Positions 1-8,457 of a stretch of 64,000 nucleotides of DNA are shown piece after piece (within the stretch, counting starts at the first letter, position 1; each line of letters starts with the position of its first letter). Origin of the DNA: Ralstonia wenshanensis. GTDB lineage: Bacteria; Pseudomonadota; Gammaproteobacteria; Burkholderiales; Burkholderiaceae. Below the pieces are notes generated by a model. It was not told the origin of the DNA, did no database searches, and saw only the letters and a program-made list of their open reading frames with translations. The stretch spans positions 3,127,501-3,191,500 of the forward strand of contig NZ_CP076413.1 of the NCBI RefSeq assembly GCF_021173085.1, given 5' to 3'. Position numbers and translations under genes: made by a program.

Positions 1-87
1 CGCGGTTGAAGTAATCGGCTGGGCGGGTTGTCACCGCCTATGCCTCATCGCAAACGCCGAGGAACAGCGCGTAGGCGGGCTCACAGC

Positions 88-513
88 TCAAGACAGAAGC
101 CCTGCCTTGCGCAATGCTTCCTCGGCCGCCTCGTGGTCCTGGGCAGCGCTGCCCCCAGAGATACCGATGCCGCCCACCAGCCGACCCTCGTAAAAGATCG
201 GCACGCCGCCGCCCACCGGCATCAGGCGCGGGTGGTGCGCCAGCGGGGCAACGGCGGGCTCGGCCATGTACTGGTTCCATTGGTGCGTGCTCATGCCGAA
301 CGAGGCTGCCGTCCATGCCTTGTTGATGGCAACCTCAGCGGTCAGGAAAGGCGCGGCGTCCGCACGCTCGAACGCGCGCAGGTGGCCGCCTGCATCGGTA
401 ATGGCGATGGTCGCGGCAAACCCGCGCGCAGCACAGGCACGGCGTGCCTCTGCCAACAAGGCCTGCGCGCCTTCCAGGCTGATCGTTGCCGTGGGGACGA
501 TAGGGAGTGTCAT
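88..513 (-). CDS. GlcG/HbpS-type haem-binding family protein
   Basis: The 141-residue product has the fold signature of the GlcG/HbpS (DUF336) family: the segment AITDAGGHLRAFERAD followed by a conserved helix (AINKAWTAASFG) and a C-terminal GGIGISGGSAAQDHEAA motif. Members bind haem or act in small-molecule metabolism, often beside oxidoreductases; the true role of this one is not known. The start at 513 is chosen because an AAGGAG Shine-Dalgarno lies just upstream; a longer reading to 561 has none. It lies 31 bp downstream of the alcohol dehydrogenase-like gene on the same strand, so the two probably form one transcript. Confidence 0.85.
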   Translation of the reverse strand: MTLPIVPTATISLEGAQALLAEARRACAARGFAATIAITDAGGHLRAFERADAAPFLTAEVAINKAWTAASFGMSTHQWNQYMAEPAVAPLAHHPRLMPVGGGVPIFYEGRLVGGIGISGGSAAQDHEAAEEALRKAGLLS

Positions 514-544
514 GGTGAGGCTCCTTGTCAGATGTCTGCAGGGT

Positions 545-1558
545 TCAGCCGTTGGCAACAACGACTTTGCCGATCATGTTTCCAGCTTCCACCAGCGCAT
601 GCGCCTTGATCAAGTTCGCGGCGTTGATGCCATCGATACGCTGCGTCAGGGTGTGCTTGATGCCGCCGCGATCGACCAGTTCGGCCACACGGCGCAGCAA
701 CGCGTGTTGTCGGGCGATCGTGGCGGTGGTGAACATGGCGCGGGTGAACATCAGCTCCCAGTGAATCGAAATGGATTTCCCCTTGAACGGGCCGATATCC
801 AGATCCGCCGGGTCGTCGATGAGGGCGAATTGCCCCTCGGGGCGCAGCACAGCGGCGATCTGCGGTACGTGAGCGGCGCTCTGGTTCAGCCCAGCCACAT
901 GCGTCACGTGATCAATGCCAAGCGCTGCCAGTTGGGGCGCCCACGGTTGACGGTGATCGATGACGTGGTGTGCACCATGCGCCAACACCCATTCACGGGT
1001 TTCGGGCCGCGAAGCCGTGCCGATCACGGTCATCCCCGTCAGCGCGCGCGCCAGCTGGGTCAGGATGGAACCGACACCGCCCGCCGCTCCGGTCACCAGC
1101 AGCACGCCGTTCTCCGTCGGATCGGCCGCCTGGACCCGCAGTCGATCAAACAGCAGTTCCCACGCAGTGATGGCTGTCAGCGGCAGCGATGCGGCCTGCG
1201 CAAAATCCAGCGATGCCGGCATGGGGCCCACGATGCGTTCGTCCACGGCATGCAGTTCGCTGTTGGTGCCAGGCCGCGTAATGTCGCCGGCATACCAGAC
1301 ACGGTCACCCGGCTTGAAGCGGGTGGCCAGCGGGCCAGTCGCGCGGACGATGCCCGCAGCGTCCCAGCCGGCAATACGCGCCTGCCCTTCTGGGATGTCT
1401 CCGCCACGCCGGATCTTGGTATCAACCGGGTTGACGGACACCGCTTTGACTTCCACCAGCAGATCGTGGTCGCGAAGTTCAGGCGTCGGCAGCTCGATGT
1501 CTTGCAGCGCCTGGGGATGGCTGATCGGGTGGTTCTGATAGAAACCGATGGCTTTCAT
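545..1558 (-). CDS. Zinc-type alcohol dehydrogenase-like / quinone oxidoreductase family protein
   Basis: A 337-residue medium-chain dehydrogenase/reductase. The N-terminal GroES-like domain (MKAIGFYQNHPI, then VKAVSVNPVDTKIRRGG) is followed by a Rossmann domain with the nucleotide motif VTGAAGGVGSILTQLA near residues 153-168. The clustered cysteines of the structural-zinc loop are absent, so it resembles the zinc-independent quinone oxidoreductase-like branch and probably uses NADPH; the substrate cannot be told from sequence. It is divergent from a LysR gene across a 91-bp gap, a common arrangement in which the regulator controls the enzyme. The DUF336 gene follows on the same strand. Confidence 0.88.
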   Translation of the reverse strand: MKAIGFYQNHPISHPQALQDIELPTPELRDHDLLVEVKAVSVNPVDTKIRRGGDIPEGQARIAGWDAAGIVRATGPLATRFKPGDRVWYAGDITRPGTNSELHAVDERIVGPMPASLDFAQAASLPLTAITAWELLFDRLRVQAADPTENGVLLVTGAAGGVGSILTQLARALTGMTVIGTASRPETREWVLAHGAHHVIDHRQPWAPQLAALGIDHVTHVAGLNQSAAHVPQIAAVLRPEGQFALIDDPADLDIGPFKGKSISIHWELMFTRAMFTTATIARQHALLRRVAELVDRGGIKHTLTQRIDGINAANLIKAHALVEAGNMIGKVVVANG

Positions 1559-1649
1559 GCACGTTCTCCAGGAAGTGAATGAGGGCCATGCTATCTTTCA
1601 GCGATATGCGGATAAACGGGCTGCTCGCCCAAACACTTTCGGCATTTCA

Positions 1650-2651
1650 ATGAAAATCATCCGCCTCGATGACGTGCAAATCTTCGTGCACACGGCCGAC
1701 GCCGGCAGCTTCTCCGAGGCGGCCCGCCAGCTGAACATCGCGCCCGCGCAGGCAAGCGCATCTGTGCAGCGGCTGGAAAAGGCGCTGGATGCGCGCCTGT
1801 TCACCCGGTCCACACGCAGCATGCAGCTGTCAGAGGCTGGAGAGCGCTACCTGCCGCATGCGCGCGTCATGCTGGGCGCGCGGGAGCAAGGCGAACAGGC
1901 GCTGGCCGGTGGCCGGGAAGCACTCTCCGGCCCGTTGCGACTGTCTGCTCCGTCCGATTTCGGGAGAAACCTGCTGCTGCCGTGGCTCGACGATTTTCAG
2001 CATGAGCACCCCGGCTTATCGGTGCACCTGAAACTGAGCGACCGGTCGGCCGACCTCATCCGCCAGCCGCTGGACTTTGCCGTGCGCTACGGGGCGCTGC
2101 CCGATTCATCCCTGCTGGCCATCAAACTGCTCGACAACAACCGGCGTGCGTTGTGCGCGGCGCCGTCGTACATCGAACGACATGGCGCACCGGCCAAGGT
2201 GGACGACCTGCGGCGACACAACTGCCTTCGGTACATCTGGAGCGAGCAAGTCCACGAACGCTGGCGCTTCACGCTGCCCGGCGGCGAACGCACCGTGGCA
2301 GTCACCGGAAATCGCGTCAGCGACGATGCCGATGCGGTGCGCCGCTGGGCCATCGCAGGCGAAGGCCTGCTCTATAAATCGCGACTGGATCTCATCAACG
2401 ATTTGAAGGCCGGCCGATTGGTCGAGATCTTTCCGCAGGAATACGGCGAGCCCGCGCCGCTGCATTTGATTTGCGCCCACCGTGCGCAACTGACACCCGC
2501 CATCAAAGCGCTGAGTGCCTTTCTGCGGGAGCGCTGTATGGCGCTGCTTGCAAGCTATTCCGCGAAAGGCTCGCCATCCGAGAAAAACGGTGCCGACCGA
2601 CTCACACTGAATTCGCAGCCGGGCGCGGACCACTCGAAGGCTGCACGCTGA
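1650..2651 (+). CDS. LysR-family transcriptional regulator
   Basis: A 333-residue LysR-type regulator. The winged-helix domain is at residues 1-60 (DDVQIFVHTADAGSFSEAAR, then a recognition helix with ASASVQRLEKALDARLFTRS), followed by a LysR substrate-binding domain (GPLRLSAPSDFGRNLLLPWL and FAVRYGALPDSSL). I place the start at the ATG at 1650, whose MKIIRLDDV beginning matches the usual LysR N-terminus; the frame is open further upstream. The gene is divergent from the dehydrogenase-like gene at 545-1558, its most likely target. The C-terminal 25 residues are polar and probably disordered. Confidence 0.9.
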   Translation: MKIIRLDDVQIFVHTADAGSFSEAARQLNIAPAQASASVQRLEKALDARLFTRSTRSMQLSEAGERYLPHARVMLGAREQGEQALAGGREALSGPLRLSAPSDFGRNLLLPWLDDFQHEHPGLSVHLKLSDRSADLIRQPLDFAVRYGALPDSSLLAIKLLDNNRRALCAAPSYIERHGAPAKVDDLRRHNCLRYIWSEQVHERWRFTLPGGERTVAVTGNRVSDDADAVRRWAIAGEGLLYKSRLDLINDLKAGRLVEIFPQEYGEPAPLHLICAHRAQLTPAIKALSAFLRERCMALLASYSAKGSPSEKNGADRLTLNSQPGADHSKAAR

Positions 2652-2675
2652 ACAGCCGCGCTCCGGCGGCCCGCC

Positions 2676-3638
2676 TCACGATTGCGCGTTGCGGCCCGAC
2701 GCAAGGTTTGCATGGATCCACGCTGCCACGTCAGTGACAGGAATGGCGTGGCGTTGATTGAACGTCCCGCGCTTGTCCCATGCGACACCCCGCCCTTGGG
2801 CAAAAGCCGCACGATACTTGCGCATCACGTTGTGCGGGTCGCGTGCCAACTCGTCGAGCAAATACTGCTCGGTCCACTCTGAGCGGCTGACGGGACGACC
2901 GAGGGCCGCTTGCAGCTTGTCCGCGACTTCACCGTAGGTCACGGTGTCGCCGGCCAGATAGACGATCTCGTTGCGGATACGTGGTTGAGCGAACACGATC
3001 TCGGCAGTGAGCGCGCCGATGTCATCGGGCGTTGTCAGCGTCACAGCGGTGTCCAGGCTGCCGAGGGCGTGAACCGCATGGTTTTGCAGGTCGACAACAC
3101 CAAAGTCCGGCTCAAACAGGTAGCTCATGAACATGCCGGTCGAGATGATGACCCACTCGGTCTGGTGCTGACCGCGCAGCAGCTCGCGCACATCCAACTG
3201 CGCATCGAAAATGTCCTGCGGACTGCCGCGACCGATCACATCAAAGTCCACGCCAAACTGCCATGGGAAGTACCTCGGGATACGTGCCTGCAAGGCAGCC
3301 CGCGCCAACTTCATTGGCGTGTCGATGCCAGCTGCATAACCCGCGCAGCCGATGACGGTGTCATATTGCGCGAAGACGTCGGCAAGCTCTTCGATGGAGC
3401 TTTTCACAAGATCGCCTACGACGATCTCGATCCCGAGACCTCGGATCTGAGCGATATCTTGTTGCTTGCCGGGTGCGCTGGACTCAACGGCGCTTGCACG
3501 CAGCAGCACGCTGATCTTTGCGCCGTCCACGCCCTTCGCGCGGCGTGCAAGATTGCGCAGTACAGGGAGACCGAGCTCACCGGCACCGAGTACGAGAATG
3601 TTCTGGGACGTAGCGTTAGGATCTGTTTGATTCATCAT
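2676..3638 (-). CDS. NmrA-like NAD(P)-binding protein (isoflavone reductase / aromatic alcohol reductase type)
   Basis: A 320-residue atypical short-chain dehydrogenase. The N-terminal Rossmann motif reads ILVLGAGELGLPVLRNLARR, followed by acidic and hydrophobic segments typical of NmrA-like proteins (GDLVKSSIEELADVFAQYD, then DTVIGCAGYAAG and RYFPWQFGVDFD). These proteins are either redox sensors or NAD(P)H-dependent reductases; no substrate can be assigned. It is divergent from an HxlR-type regulator that begins about 50 bp away, suggesting local control by that protein. Two ATGs (3638, 3635) are adjacent. Confidence 0.85.
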   Translation of the reverse strand: MMNQTDPNATSQNILVLGAGELGLPVLRNLARRAKGVDGAKISVLLRASAVESSAPGKQQDIAQIRGLGIEIVVGDLVKSSIEELADVFAQYDTVIGCAGYAAGIDTPMKLARAALQARIPRYFPWQFGVDFDVIGRGSPQDIFDAQLDVRELLRGQHQTEWVIISTGMFMSYLFEPDFGVVDLQNHAVHALGSLDTAVTLTTPDDIGALTAEIVFAQPRIRNEIVYLAGDTVTYGEVADKLQAALGRPVSRSEWTEQYLLDELARDPHNVMRKYRAAFAQGRGVAWDKRGTFNQRHAIPVTDVAAWIHANLASGRNAQS

Positions 3639-3688
3639 CTAGCCTGCCAAGGAATGTGTTGCGGCAGTCTAGCGATGCATGGGTGTGC

Positions 3689-4141
3689 ATGGAAGAAGGC
3701 ACACGCGTGATACTGGGAGCCACGCAGTTGGATCGAGACGAACTTCTCAACTATTCGCAAACCGTATGTGACGGCCTGAGAGACGACGATGATGGATTGC
3801 GGCGAGAGGTGCTCGCCCATGCCGGAAGCCGTTGGTCACTCGGCGTCGTCCACACGCTGGGCGTGTACGGCAGACTGCGCCATGCAGAAATCGGCAGGCG
3901 CATGCATGGCGTGACTCAACGCATGTTGACGCGCACGTTGCGACAGCTCGAGCGTGACGGCTTGGTGGTCCGTCACGACTTTGAAGAGATACCGCCCAGG
4001 GTGGAGTACGAGCTGTCCGACACGGGCATGGAACTGCTCGTTCGCATGGTCCCGTTGTGGACCTGGATCGTCGAGAATGCGGACCGCTTCCGAGAAGCGA
4101 GGCTGAATTTCGACAGCGAGCACCGCGATGCAGACGCATAG
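3689..4141 (+). CDS. HxlR-family winged-helix transcriptional regulator
   Basis: A 150-residue product with the HxlR core: GSRWSLGVVHTLGVYGRLRH, then the recognition part GVTQRMLTRTLRQLERDGLV and the wing RVEYELSDTGMELL. The conserved cysteine found near the N-terminus of many redox-sensing HxlR/HypR proteins is at C29 in my start (QTVCDGL), just ahead of the domain, so a thiol-sensing role is possible but unproven. The start at 3689 is one of two in-frame ATGs; 3656 would add 11 residues and overlap the divergent promoter. The natural target is the NmrA-like gene transcribed away from it. Confidence 0.85.
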   Translation: MEEGTRVILGATQLDRDELLNYSQTVCDGLRDDDDGLRREVLAHAGSRWSLGVVHTLGVYGRLRHAEIGRRMHGVTQRMLTRTLRQLERDGLVVRHDFEEIPPRVEYELSDTGMELLVRMVPLWTWIVENADRFREARLNFDSEHRDADA

Positions 4142-4193
4142 CCAGCTGGCGTTTCGATTCGCCTACGCGATGTTGGCTCGGGCCCTTCACCCC

Positions 4194-4703
4194 TCAGGCC
4201 GTCGACGCGCCCGGCAGGGTTGGTCCGCGCTTTACACCACGGAAGAGAAGGAGCGCCACGCCCAGCATGATTCCCATGTCTGCGACGTTGAACACCCCTG
4301 TTCGTAACTGGCCGATGCCCATGTTCAGAAAATCAAAAACCCGGCCATCGTAGACACAACGATCCAACAGGTTGCTGAGCCCTCCACCCAGAATGCAAGC
4401 TGCCGCAATGACTTCGGTACGGCGGAGCGTGGGCGAGCGCAGCACCCACACGAACAGGCCGACCAGAATCGCCAGGACGCCATAGAGGAAGACGATATTG
4501 CGCGTCGCATCCGACATTCCCGCCCCCAGGCTTAGGAACGCGCCGTGGTTATAGGTGGGTAGAACGAGCAGGCTTCCTGACAGCAATGACACGACTTCGC
4601 CAGGCGTCAATATTTGCTTGAACAAGGCCTTCGTCGCCTGGTCGATGATGATCCAGGCGAGCGCGCCAAGCAGCGCAGTGGCAACTCTTTGTTTTGTCGT
4701 CAT
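4194..4703 (-). CDS. lspA: Signal peptidase II (orphan copy)
   Basis: Signal peptidase II removes lipoprotein signal peptides in the inner membrane. The sequence has four hydrophobic segments and the family motifs: DQATKAL near the first helix, YNHGAF in the periplasmic loop, GGGLSNLLDR followed by VFDF, and FNVADMGI. The two catalytic aspartates are those of LLDR and VADM. The canonical lspA normally sits next to ileS; here there is no ileS, so this is probably a second, accessory copy, a kind often found with metal-resistance or mobile DNA. Start choice is uncertain (4733, 4715 or 4703); 4703 places the first helix closest to the N-terminus, and no start has a strong ribosome site. Confidence 0.85.
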   Translation of the reverse strand: MTTKQRVATALLGALAWIIIDQATKALFKQILTPGEVVSLLSGSLLVLPTYNHGAFLSLGAGMSDATRNIVFLYGVLAILVGLFVWVLRSPTLRRTEVIAAACILGGGLSNLLDRCVYDGRVFDFLNMGIGQLRTGVFNVADMGIMLGVALLLFRGVKRGPTLPGASTA

Positions 4704-4733
4704 TCGAGAGGTCATCTGTAGGCGGGACCCCAT

Positions 4734-5230
4734 TCTAGTCAGAGTCAGATTCGGGGAACGGCTGCACGGGAGTTGTCCAGAACCGTGTTGAGGATGTCGA
4801 CCAGCCGCTCCTGGCCGTAAGCTGCCCGATACGGCTTTCGTAATCTGCGATTAGGTATTCAGCAGCCGATTTCCGCATGCAGCGAAAGCGATGCCGCTGG
4901 CGTCAAAGAAGAAGGGGCCGAAGGTGGCGGCGTCAGCATGCCATCTGACAAAAAAAGGCCCCGGCCGGGACGGGTGGCCGAGGCTAGCTAGGACTGCATG
5001 GACGATCAGGGAGAGGGAGGAGCCTCCCCTTAATTTTCCAGGGGCGGAGTCTATGGAAAGGGCCCTGCCGAGGCAATTCAACAATTCTCAGCGGGACCGA
5101 TGCTGCAAGGATGACGCCTCCGCAAACTGAGGGGTGTCTCGGGCCTCTTGAAGCATTGGAAGCGCTGACGTCATTGGACCAACGTCTGCTCTCCGCTGTG
5201 TGTGGGGGGGCTACCACCCTCACCTTGCCC
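4734..5230. other. Non-coding or decayed stretch upstream of lspA
   Basis: No convincing intact gene. On the minus strand, just before lspA, a reading frame of about 35 codons ending at a TGA (4745-4747) reads RLVDILNTVLDNSRAAVPRI at its end, which looks like the C-terminus of a lost gene cut off by an in-frame stop about 105 bp upstream. A second minus-strand remnant ends near 4851. Neither is identified. The rest shows no start with a ribosome site and no clear motif. Confidence 0.3.
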
Positions 5231-5354
5231 CAGCATTCCCGGCCCGTCCCGGGAAGGCGTCAATCCATTGCAATGGGTTGTAGCCCTTGCGCTTTATGGC
5301 GGCTACCACATGCAACGTTTTCGGATCGACATCGCGGCCCCCAGCAACATCGAG
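5231..5354 (-). repeat. Decayed C-terminal copy of the 122-aa gene family (see 17191-17559)
   Basis: Read on the minus strand, this stretch encodes LDVAGGRDVDPKTLHVVAAI, aligning with LGGRDVDPQTWDVLAAIERR at the end of the intact gene at 17191-17559. The downstream palindrome GCATTCCCG...CGGGAATGC of that gene is also present but eroded (GCATTCCCGG...CCCGGGAAGGC). There is no start or upstream part, so it is a relic. Confidence 0.65.
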
Positions 5355-5498
5355 AATGGCCCATGTTTTCTCCCTCGCACAGCGCGCAAACGTACAACCG
5401 GCATTTCCACGAGGAACGCCCCCTTCTTTGCAAGCACGCCCTGCCTTTGTGGCACGCGTAAAAGGTTGATCCGTATCAGGCTAATCGCGTCGGAGCGT

Positions 5499-5528
5499 TT
5501 GACAGTTCCGGCAGCGGCGCCTTTCATA
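5499..5528 (+). promoter_or_regulatory. Possible sigma-70 promoter for the cytochrome pair
   Basis: A perfect TTGACA (5499-5504) is followed, 18 bases on, by TTCATA (5523-5528), a poor -10 box. It lies about 50 bp before the start of the haem-barrel gene in otherwise featureless DNA. Only the -35 box is strong, so this is tentative. Confidence 0.3.
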
Positions 5529-5579
5529 GATGAGCGTGCTGGTGAAAAAACCGAACAAAAAAAAGTGGGGAGGGGCACC

Positions 5580-6920
5580 ATGCGACGTTTCAATACTGCG
5601 CTCCATGCGCTCGCGGGGCTGCTGATCGGCGGCCTGATGGCGTGGTCAGGACAAGCCAGTGCGGTACCGGCTTTCGCCCGCCAGACCGGAATGGCATGCA
5701 TGGCGTGCCATGTCAGTTTTCCTGAACTGACACCCTTCGGCCGCTTCTTCAAGATGACCGGCTATACGCTGGCCAACAACAAGACGATTCCGCTCTCGGG
5801 CATGGTGCAGATTTCGCGCACCAACACGCGGACGATCGATCAGGACAACTTCGACTTCGTGCGCAACGGAGACACGGTGCCGCAGCAAGTGAGCCTGTTC
5901 TACGCTGGGCGCATTGCGGGGCCCGTGGGTGCCTTCGCACAGTGGACGTACGACGGTGTTGCGCACCACAGCGCGCTGGACAACACCGATATCCGCGCTG
6001 CATGGCACCTCACGCGTGAGGACGTCGAGTTCATCTACGGCGTCACGGTCAACAACAACCCGACGGTGTCTGACGTGTGGAACAGCACGCCGGCGTTCGG
6101 GTATCCCTATGCCGCGCCCAGCATCGGCGTGCCTCCACTGGCAGGCACCCTAGTCGACGGTGCATTGGCACAACAGGTGGTAGGCGCCAGCGCATACGCA
6201 TTCTGGCAGCGCCATATCTACGCAGAACTGGGCGCCTATCGGACTGCCGATCAGGCCTTCTCCGTGTTCCGTGCTGGGCAGGACACCGCAACCCCGGGCG
6301 GCGTTGCGCGCTTGAGCGGCGCGAACCCGTACTGGCGTCTGGCATACAACCAGGAGTGGGGTTCGCATTCGGTCATGTTTGGCACATTCGGGCTGCTGGC
6401 CAACCGGTATCCCGACAACACCATGCCGGGCACACCAACCGATCGCTTCAAAGACTATGCGCTCGACGCGCAGTACCAGTACCTGACCATGACCCATGCG
6501 TTCACGGCGCAGATGGCATGGATTCACGAGCAACAGAACTGGCGGGCCAGCTTCCCGAGCGGTGGCATCGGCGCGGGCCCCACGCCAGCCAACCCAACCG
6601 ATCACCTCGATACCTTCAAAGCCAAGGCGTCGTATTACTACCAGCGCAAGTACGGAGGATCGGTTGCGTACTTTTCAACAACCGGCAGCGCAGACCCCGG
6701 CCTGTACGCCCCAGAGCCTGTAACGGGCAGCGCCAACGGGCGGCCCGACACGCAAGGCCTGATCCTGGAACTGGACTATTTGCCGCATCCGCAGATCAGG
6801 CTCGCGCTGCAGTACACGTGGTACCTGAAGTTCAACGGCGCCCATGCCAATTACGACGGCAACGGCAGAAACGCGGTCGATAACAACACGATTTACCTGC
6901 TTGGCTGGTTCATGTTCTAG
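5580..6920 (+). CDS. Cytochrome c fused to a putative outer-membrane beta-barrel
   Basis: A 446-residue protein starting at the ATG at 5580 behind GGGGAGGGG. A signal peptide (LLIGGLMAWSGQASA) is followed at once by one c-type haem site, CMACH at residues 40-44. The remaining 400 residues contain no further haem motif and alternate hydrophobic and polar residues in strand-like stretches (VSLFYAGRIAGPVGAFAQW, YALDAQYQYLTMTHAF, LILELDYLPHPQIRLALQYT). The chain ends in LLGWFMF, the terminal aromatic signature of proteins assembled by the BAM complex. I infer a periplasm-facing haem attached to an outer-membrane barrel; the electron partner may be the dihaem cytochrome encoded 40 bp downstream. 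Function is not known. Confidence 0.8.
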   Translation: MRRFNTALHALAGLLIGGLMAWSGQASAVPAFARQTGMACMACHVSFPELTPFGRFFKMTGYTLANNKTIPLSGMVQISRTNTRTIDQDNFDFVRNGDTVPQQVSLFYAGRIAGPVGAFAQWTYDGVAHHSALDNTDIRAAWHLTREDVEFIYGVTVNNNPTVSDVWNSTPAFGYPYAAPSIGVPPLAGTLVDGALAQQVVGASAYAFWQRHIYAELGAYRTADQAFSVFRAGQDTATPGGVARLSGANPYWRLAYNQEWGSHSVMFGTFGLLANRYPDNTMPGTPTDRFKDYALDAQYQYLTMTHAFTAQMAWIHEQQNWRASFPSGGIGAGPTPANPTDHLDTFKAKASYYYQRKYGGSVAYFSTTGSADPGLYAPEPVTGSANGRPDTQGLILELDYLPHPQIRLALQYTWYLKFNGAHANYDGNGRNAVDNNTIYLLGWFMF

Positions 6921-6960
6921 CCGTAGGTCACGCGCGAAGATGCGAGGGGGGGAGAACGCC

Positions 6961-7581
6961 ATGAATGGATTCCATCAGCACAGGCGAGTGTGGCTGACCG
7001 CGCTGGCAGCGTTGGCGATGATCGGCTGGTCAAACATGGCGGGCGCGCAGGATGGCGAGAAGCTGGCCGCGCAGCTGTGTTCTTCGTGCCATGGGGTGCA
7101 CGGCAAGAGCGAAGCGCCGATGTTTCCGCGCCTGGACGCACAGGTGCCGCAGTACCTGGAAGCGCAGCTGAAAGGCTTTCGCAACCGCGGCCGCGGCGAG
7201 ACCGACGCACAGGCCTTTATGTGGGGTATTGCATCGCAGCTGGACGACGCAACCATTGCGTCTCTGGCCGAATACTACGCACGGCAGACCGCACCTGCCG
7301 GCCCTGCGGGTGACCCGGCACTGATGGCGCGCGGCAAAGAGATTTTCGAGCACGGCCTGCCTGCGGAAGGCGTACCGGCGTGCGCGTCGTGCCACGGGGC
7401 GCAAGCGCAGGGCAACGGAACCTTCCCGAGGCTGGCGGGCCAGCATGACGCCTATCTCTTGCGGCAGATTGCGGTGTTCAAGAACGGCACGCGCGCCAAC
7501 GCTCCCGTGATGAGCGCCGTTGCTCACACGCTGACAGACGACCAGGCGAAAGCCGTTGCTACGTTTTTACAGGCGCAGTAG
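6961..7581 (+). CDS. Dihaem cytochrome c (c4-like)
   Basis: A 206-residue exported protein. A signal peptide ending near GAQ (residue 30) precedes two class I cytochrome domains, with haem sites CSSCH at 40-44 and CASCH at 141-145. Each domain keeps the PRLxGQ-type segment typical of cytochrome c4 (FPRLDAQVPQYLEAQLKGF and FPRLAGQHDAYLLRQIAVF). Cytochromes of this type carry electrons in the periplasm, usually to a terminal oxidase. The gene follows the haem-barrel gene by 40 bp with its own GGGGGGAG ribosome site, so the two are probably one operon and may pass electrons to one another. Confidence 0.88.
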   Translation: MNGFHQHRRVWLTALAALAMIGWSNMAGAQDGEKLAAQLCSSCHGVHGKSEAPMFPRLDAQVPQYLEAQLKGFRNRGRGETDAQAFMWGIASQLDDATIASLAEYYARQTAPAGPAGDPALMARGKEIFEHGLPAEGVPACASCHGAQAQGNGTFPRLAGQHDAYLLRQIAVFKNGTRANAPVMSAVAHTLTDDQAKAVATFLQAQ

Positions 7582-7638
7582 CGGTCTGCATTTTTTTGAT
7601 CGTACCGACAACGTACGTGACTGGCCGGAAGCGGCCGA

Positions 7639-7932
7639 TCACGACAGCGTTTCGACAACGAACATCCGCGCTTGCTGGGCCTCCTGACGATCCGCCTTGA
7701 TCGGCGCATAGGTCTCGGAATTGTAGAAAGCCAGCGCTTGGGCCAGCGTCGGGAACTCGAACACGCCGGCCATCGGCAACGGGTCTTCATCGCCCTCCAG
7801 AACCTGCGCGACCGGGCCGAAATGCAAGATTCGCCCACCCGCGTCTTGCAGTGCAGCTTGAAAGCGCGGAGCAAGCGCCGCCTGCTTGGCAGCGTCGAGG
7901 ATGCGTAGATTGACGTGTACGTATGCCGGCAT
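7639..7932 (-). CDS. DUF1330 family protein
   Basis: A 97-residue dimeric alpha-beta barrel type protein of the DUF1330 family: MPAYVHVNLRI at the start, the central GGRILHFGP and VFEFPTLAQALAFYNSETY, the most conserved part of the family. No enzymatic role has been settled for these proteins. The start at 7932 is supported by AGGAGG immediately upstream. The gene is divergent from a MarR regulator, with an imperfect palindrome between them. Confidence 0.85.
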   Translation of the reverse strand: MPAYVHVNLRILDAAKQAALAPRFQAALQDAGGRILHFGPVAQVLEGDEDPLPMAGVFEFPTLAQALAFYNSETYAPIKADRQEAQQARMFVVETLS

Positions 7933-7943
7933 TGTGCCTCCTA

Positions 7944-7963
7944 AATAATGCATATACAGTATT
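7944..7963. promoter_or_regulatory. Candidate MarR operator
   Basis: The 20-bp sequence AATAATGCATATACAGTATT is an imperfect dyad (16 of 20 positions match its own reverse complement) and AT-rich against a GC-rich background. It lies in the 63-bp gap between the divergent DUF1330 and MarR genes, where an autoregulating MarR protein would bind. Inferred from position and symmetry only. Confidence 0.45.
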
Positions 7964-7995
7964 GATGGCAGGCACGATTGTCAAACGAGGTAGGC

Positions 7996-8454
7996 ATGAA
8001 GGGTTTTGATCCAGAGGCTTTGAAGAACGTTGCAGCGGAGTGCCCAGGCTTCCAGGCACGCGCAACAGCGCGCGCACTCACGCGTTACTACAACGCCTGT
8101 TTCAAGCCGCTCGGGCTCACGGCGGAGCAGTTCAGCCTCTTGGTTGGAATCGGTGGGGCCGAGGGCACGACGCTGGTCGAGCTGGCGGATAAGGCCGGGG
8201 TCGACCCCACTACCCTCAGCCGATCTGTCCAGAATCTGGAAAGCCGGGATTTGCTCCATGCCACCGGCGGACGCGGCCGCGCTGGAAAGCAGTTGACCCT
8301 TACGACATCGGGGCGTCGGCTCGTGGCCGATGCGCTGCCGGTGTGGAGTTCGGCCCGAGCAGAACTTGCCGAGCAGATGGGCGATAAAGCGCTTCGTTCA
8401 GCAACGCAGGCAATGGCGAAACTGGCCAACGCTGCAGAAACCTCGCGGGCGTAG
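7996..8454 (+). CDS. MarR-family transcriptional regulator
   Basis: A 152-residue winged-helix regulator: YYNACFKPLGLTAEQFSLLV, then LVELADKAGVDPTTLSRSVQ (the DNA-reading helix), NLESRDLL and the wing region GRGRAGKQLTLTTSGRRLV. The ATG at 7996 has GAGGTAGG upstream; a TTG at 7978 would add six residues and is less likely. It is divergent from the DUF1330 gene and probably represses it and itself through the dyad at 7944-7963. Ligand unknown. Confidence 0.88.
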   Translation: MKGFDPEALKNVAAECPGFQARATARALTRYYNACFKPLGLTAEQFSLLVGIGGAEGTTLVELADKAGVDPTTLSRSVQNLESRDLLHATGGRGRAGKQLTLTTSGRRLVADALPVWSSARAELAEQMGDKALRSATQAMAKLANAAETSRA

Positions 8455-8457
8455 CGC

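Noticed and set aside
4851-5084. A 77-codon minus-strand frame ending in ACGNRLLNT
   Set aside because: No ribosome site or domain; possible debris of a lost gene, described under the 4734-5230 stretch.
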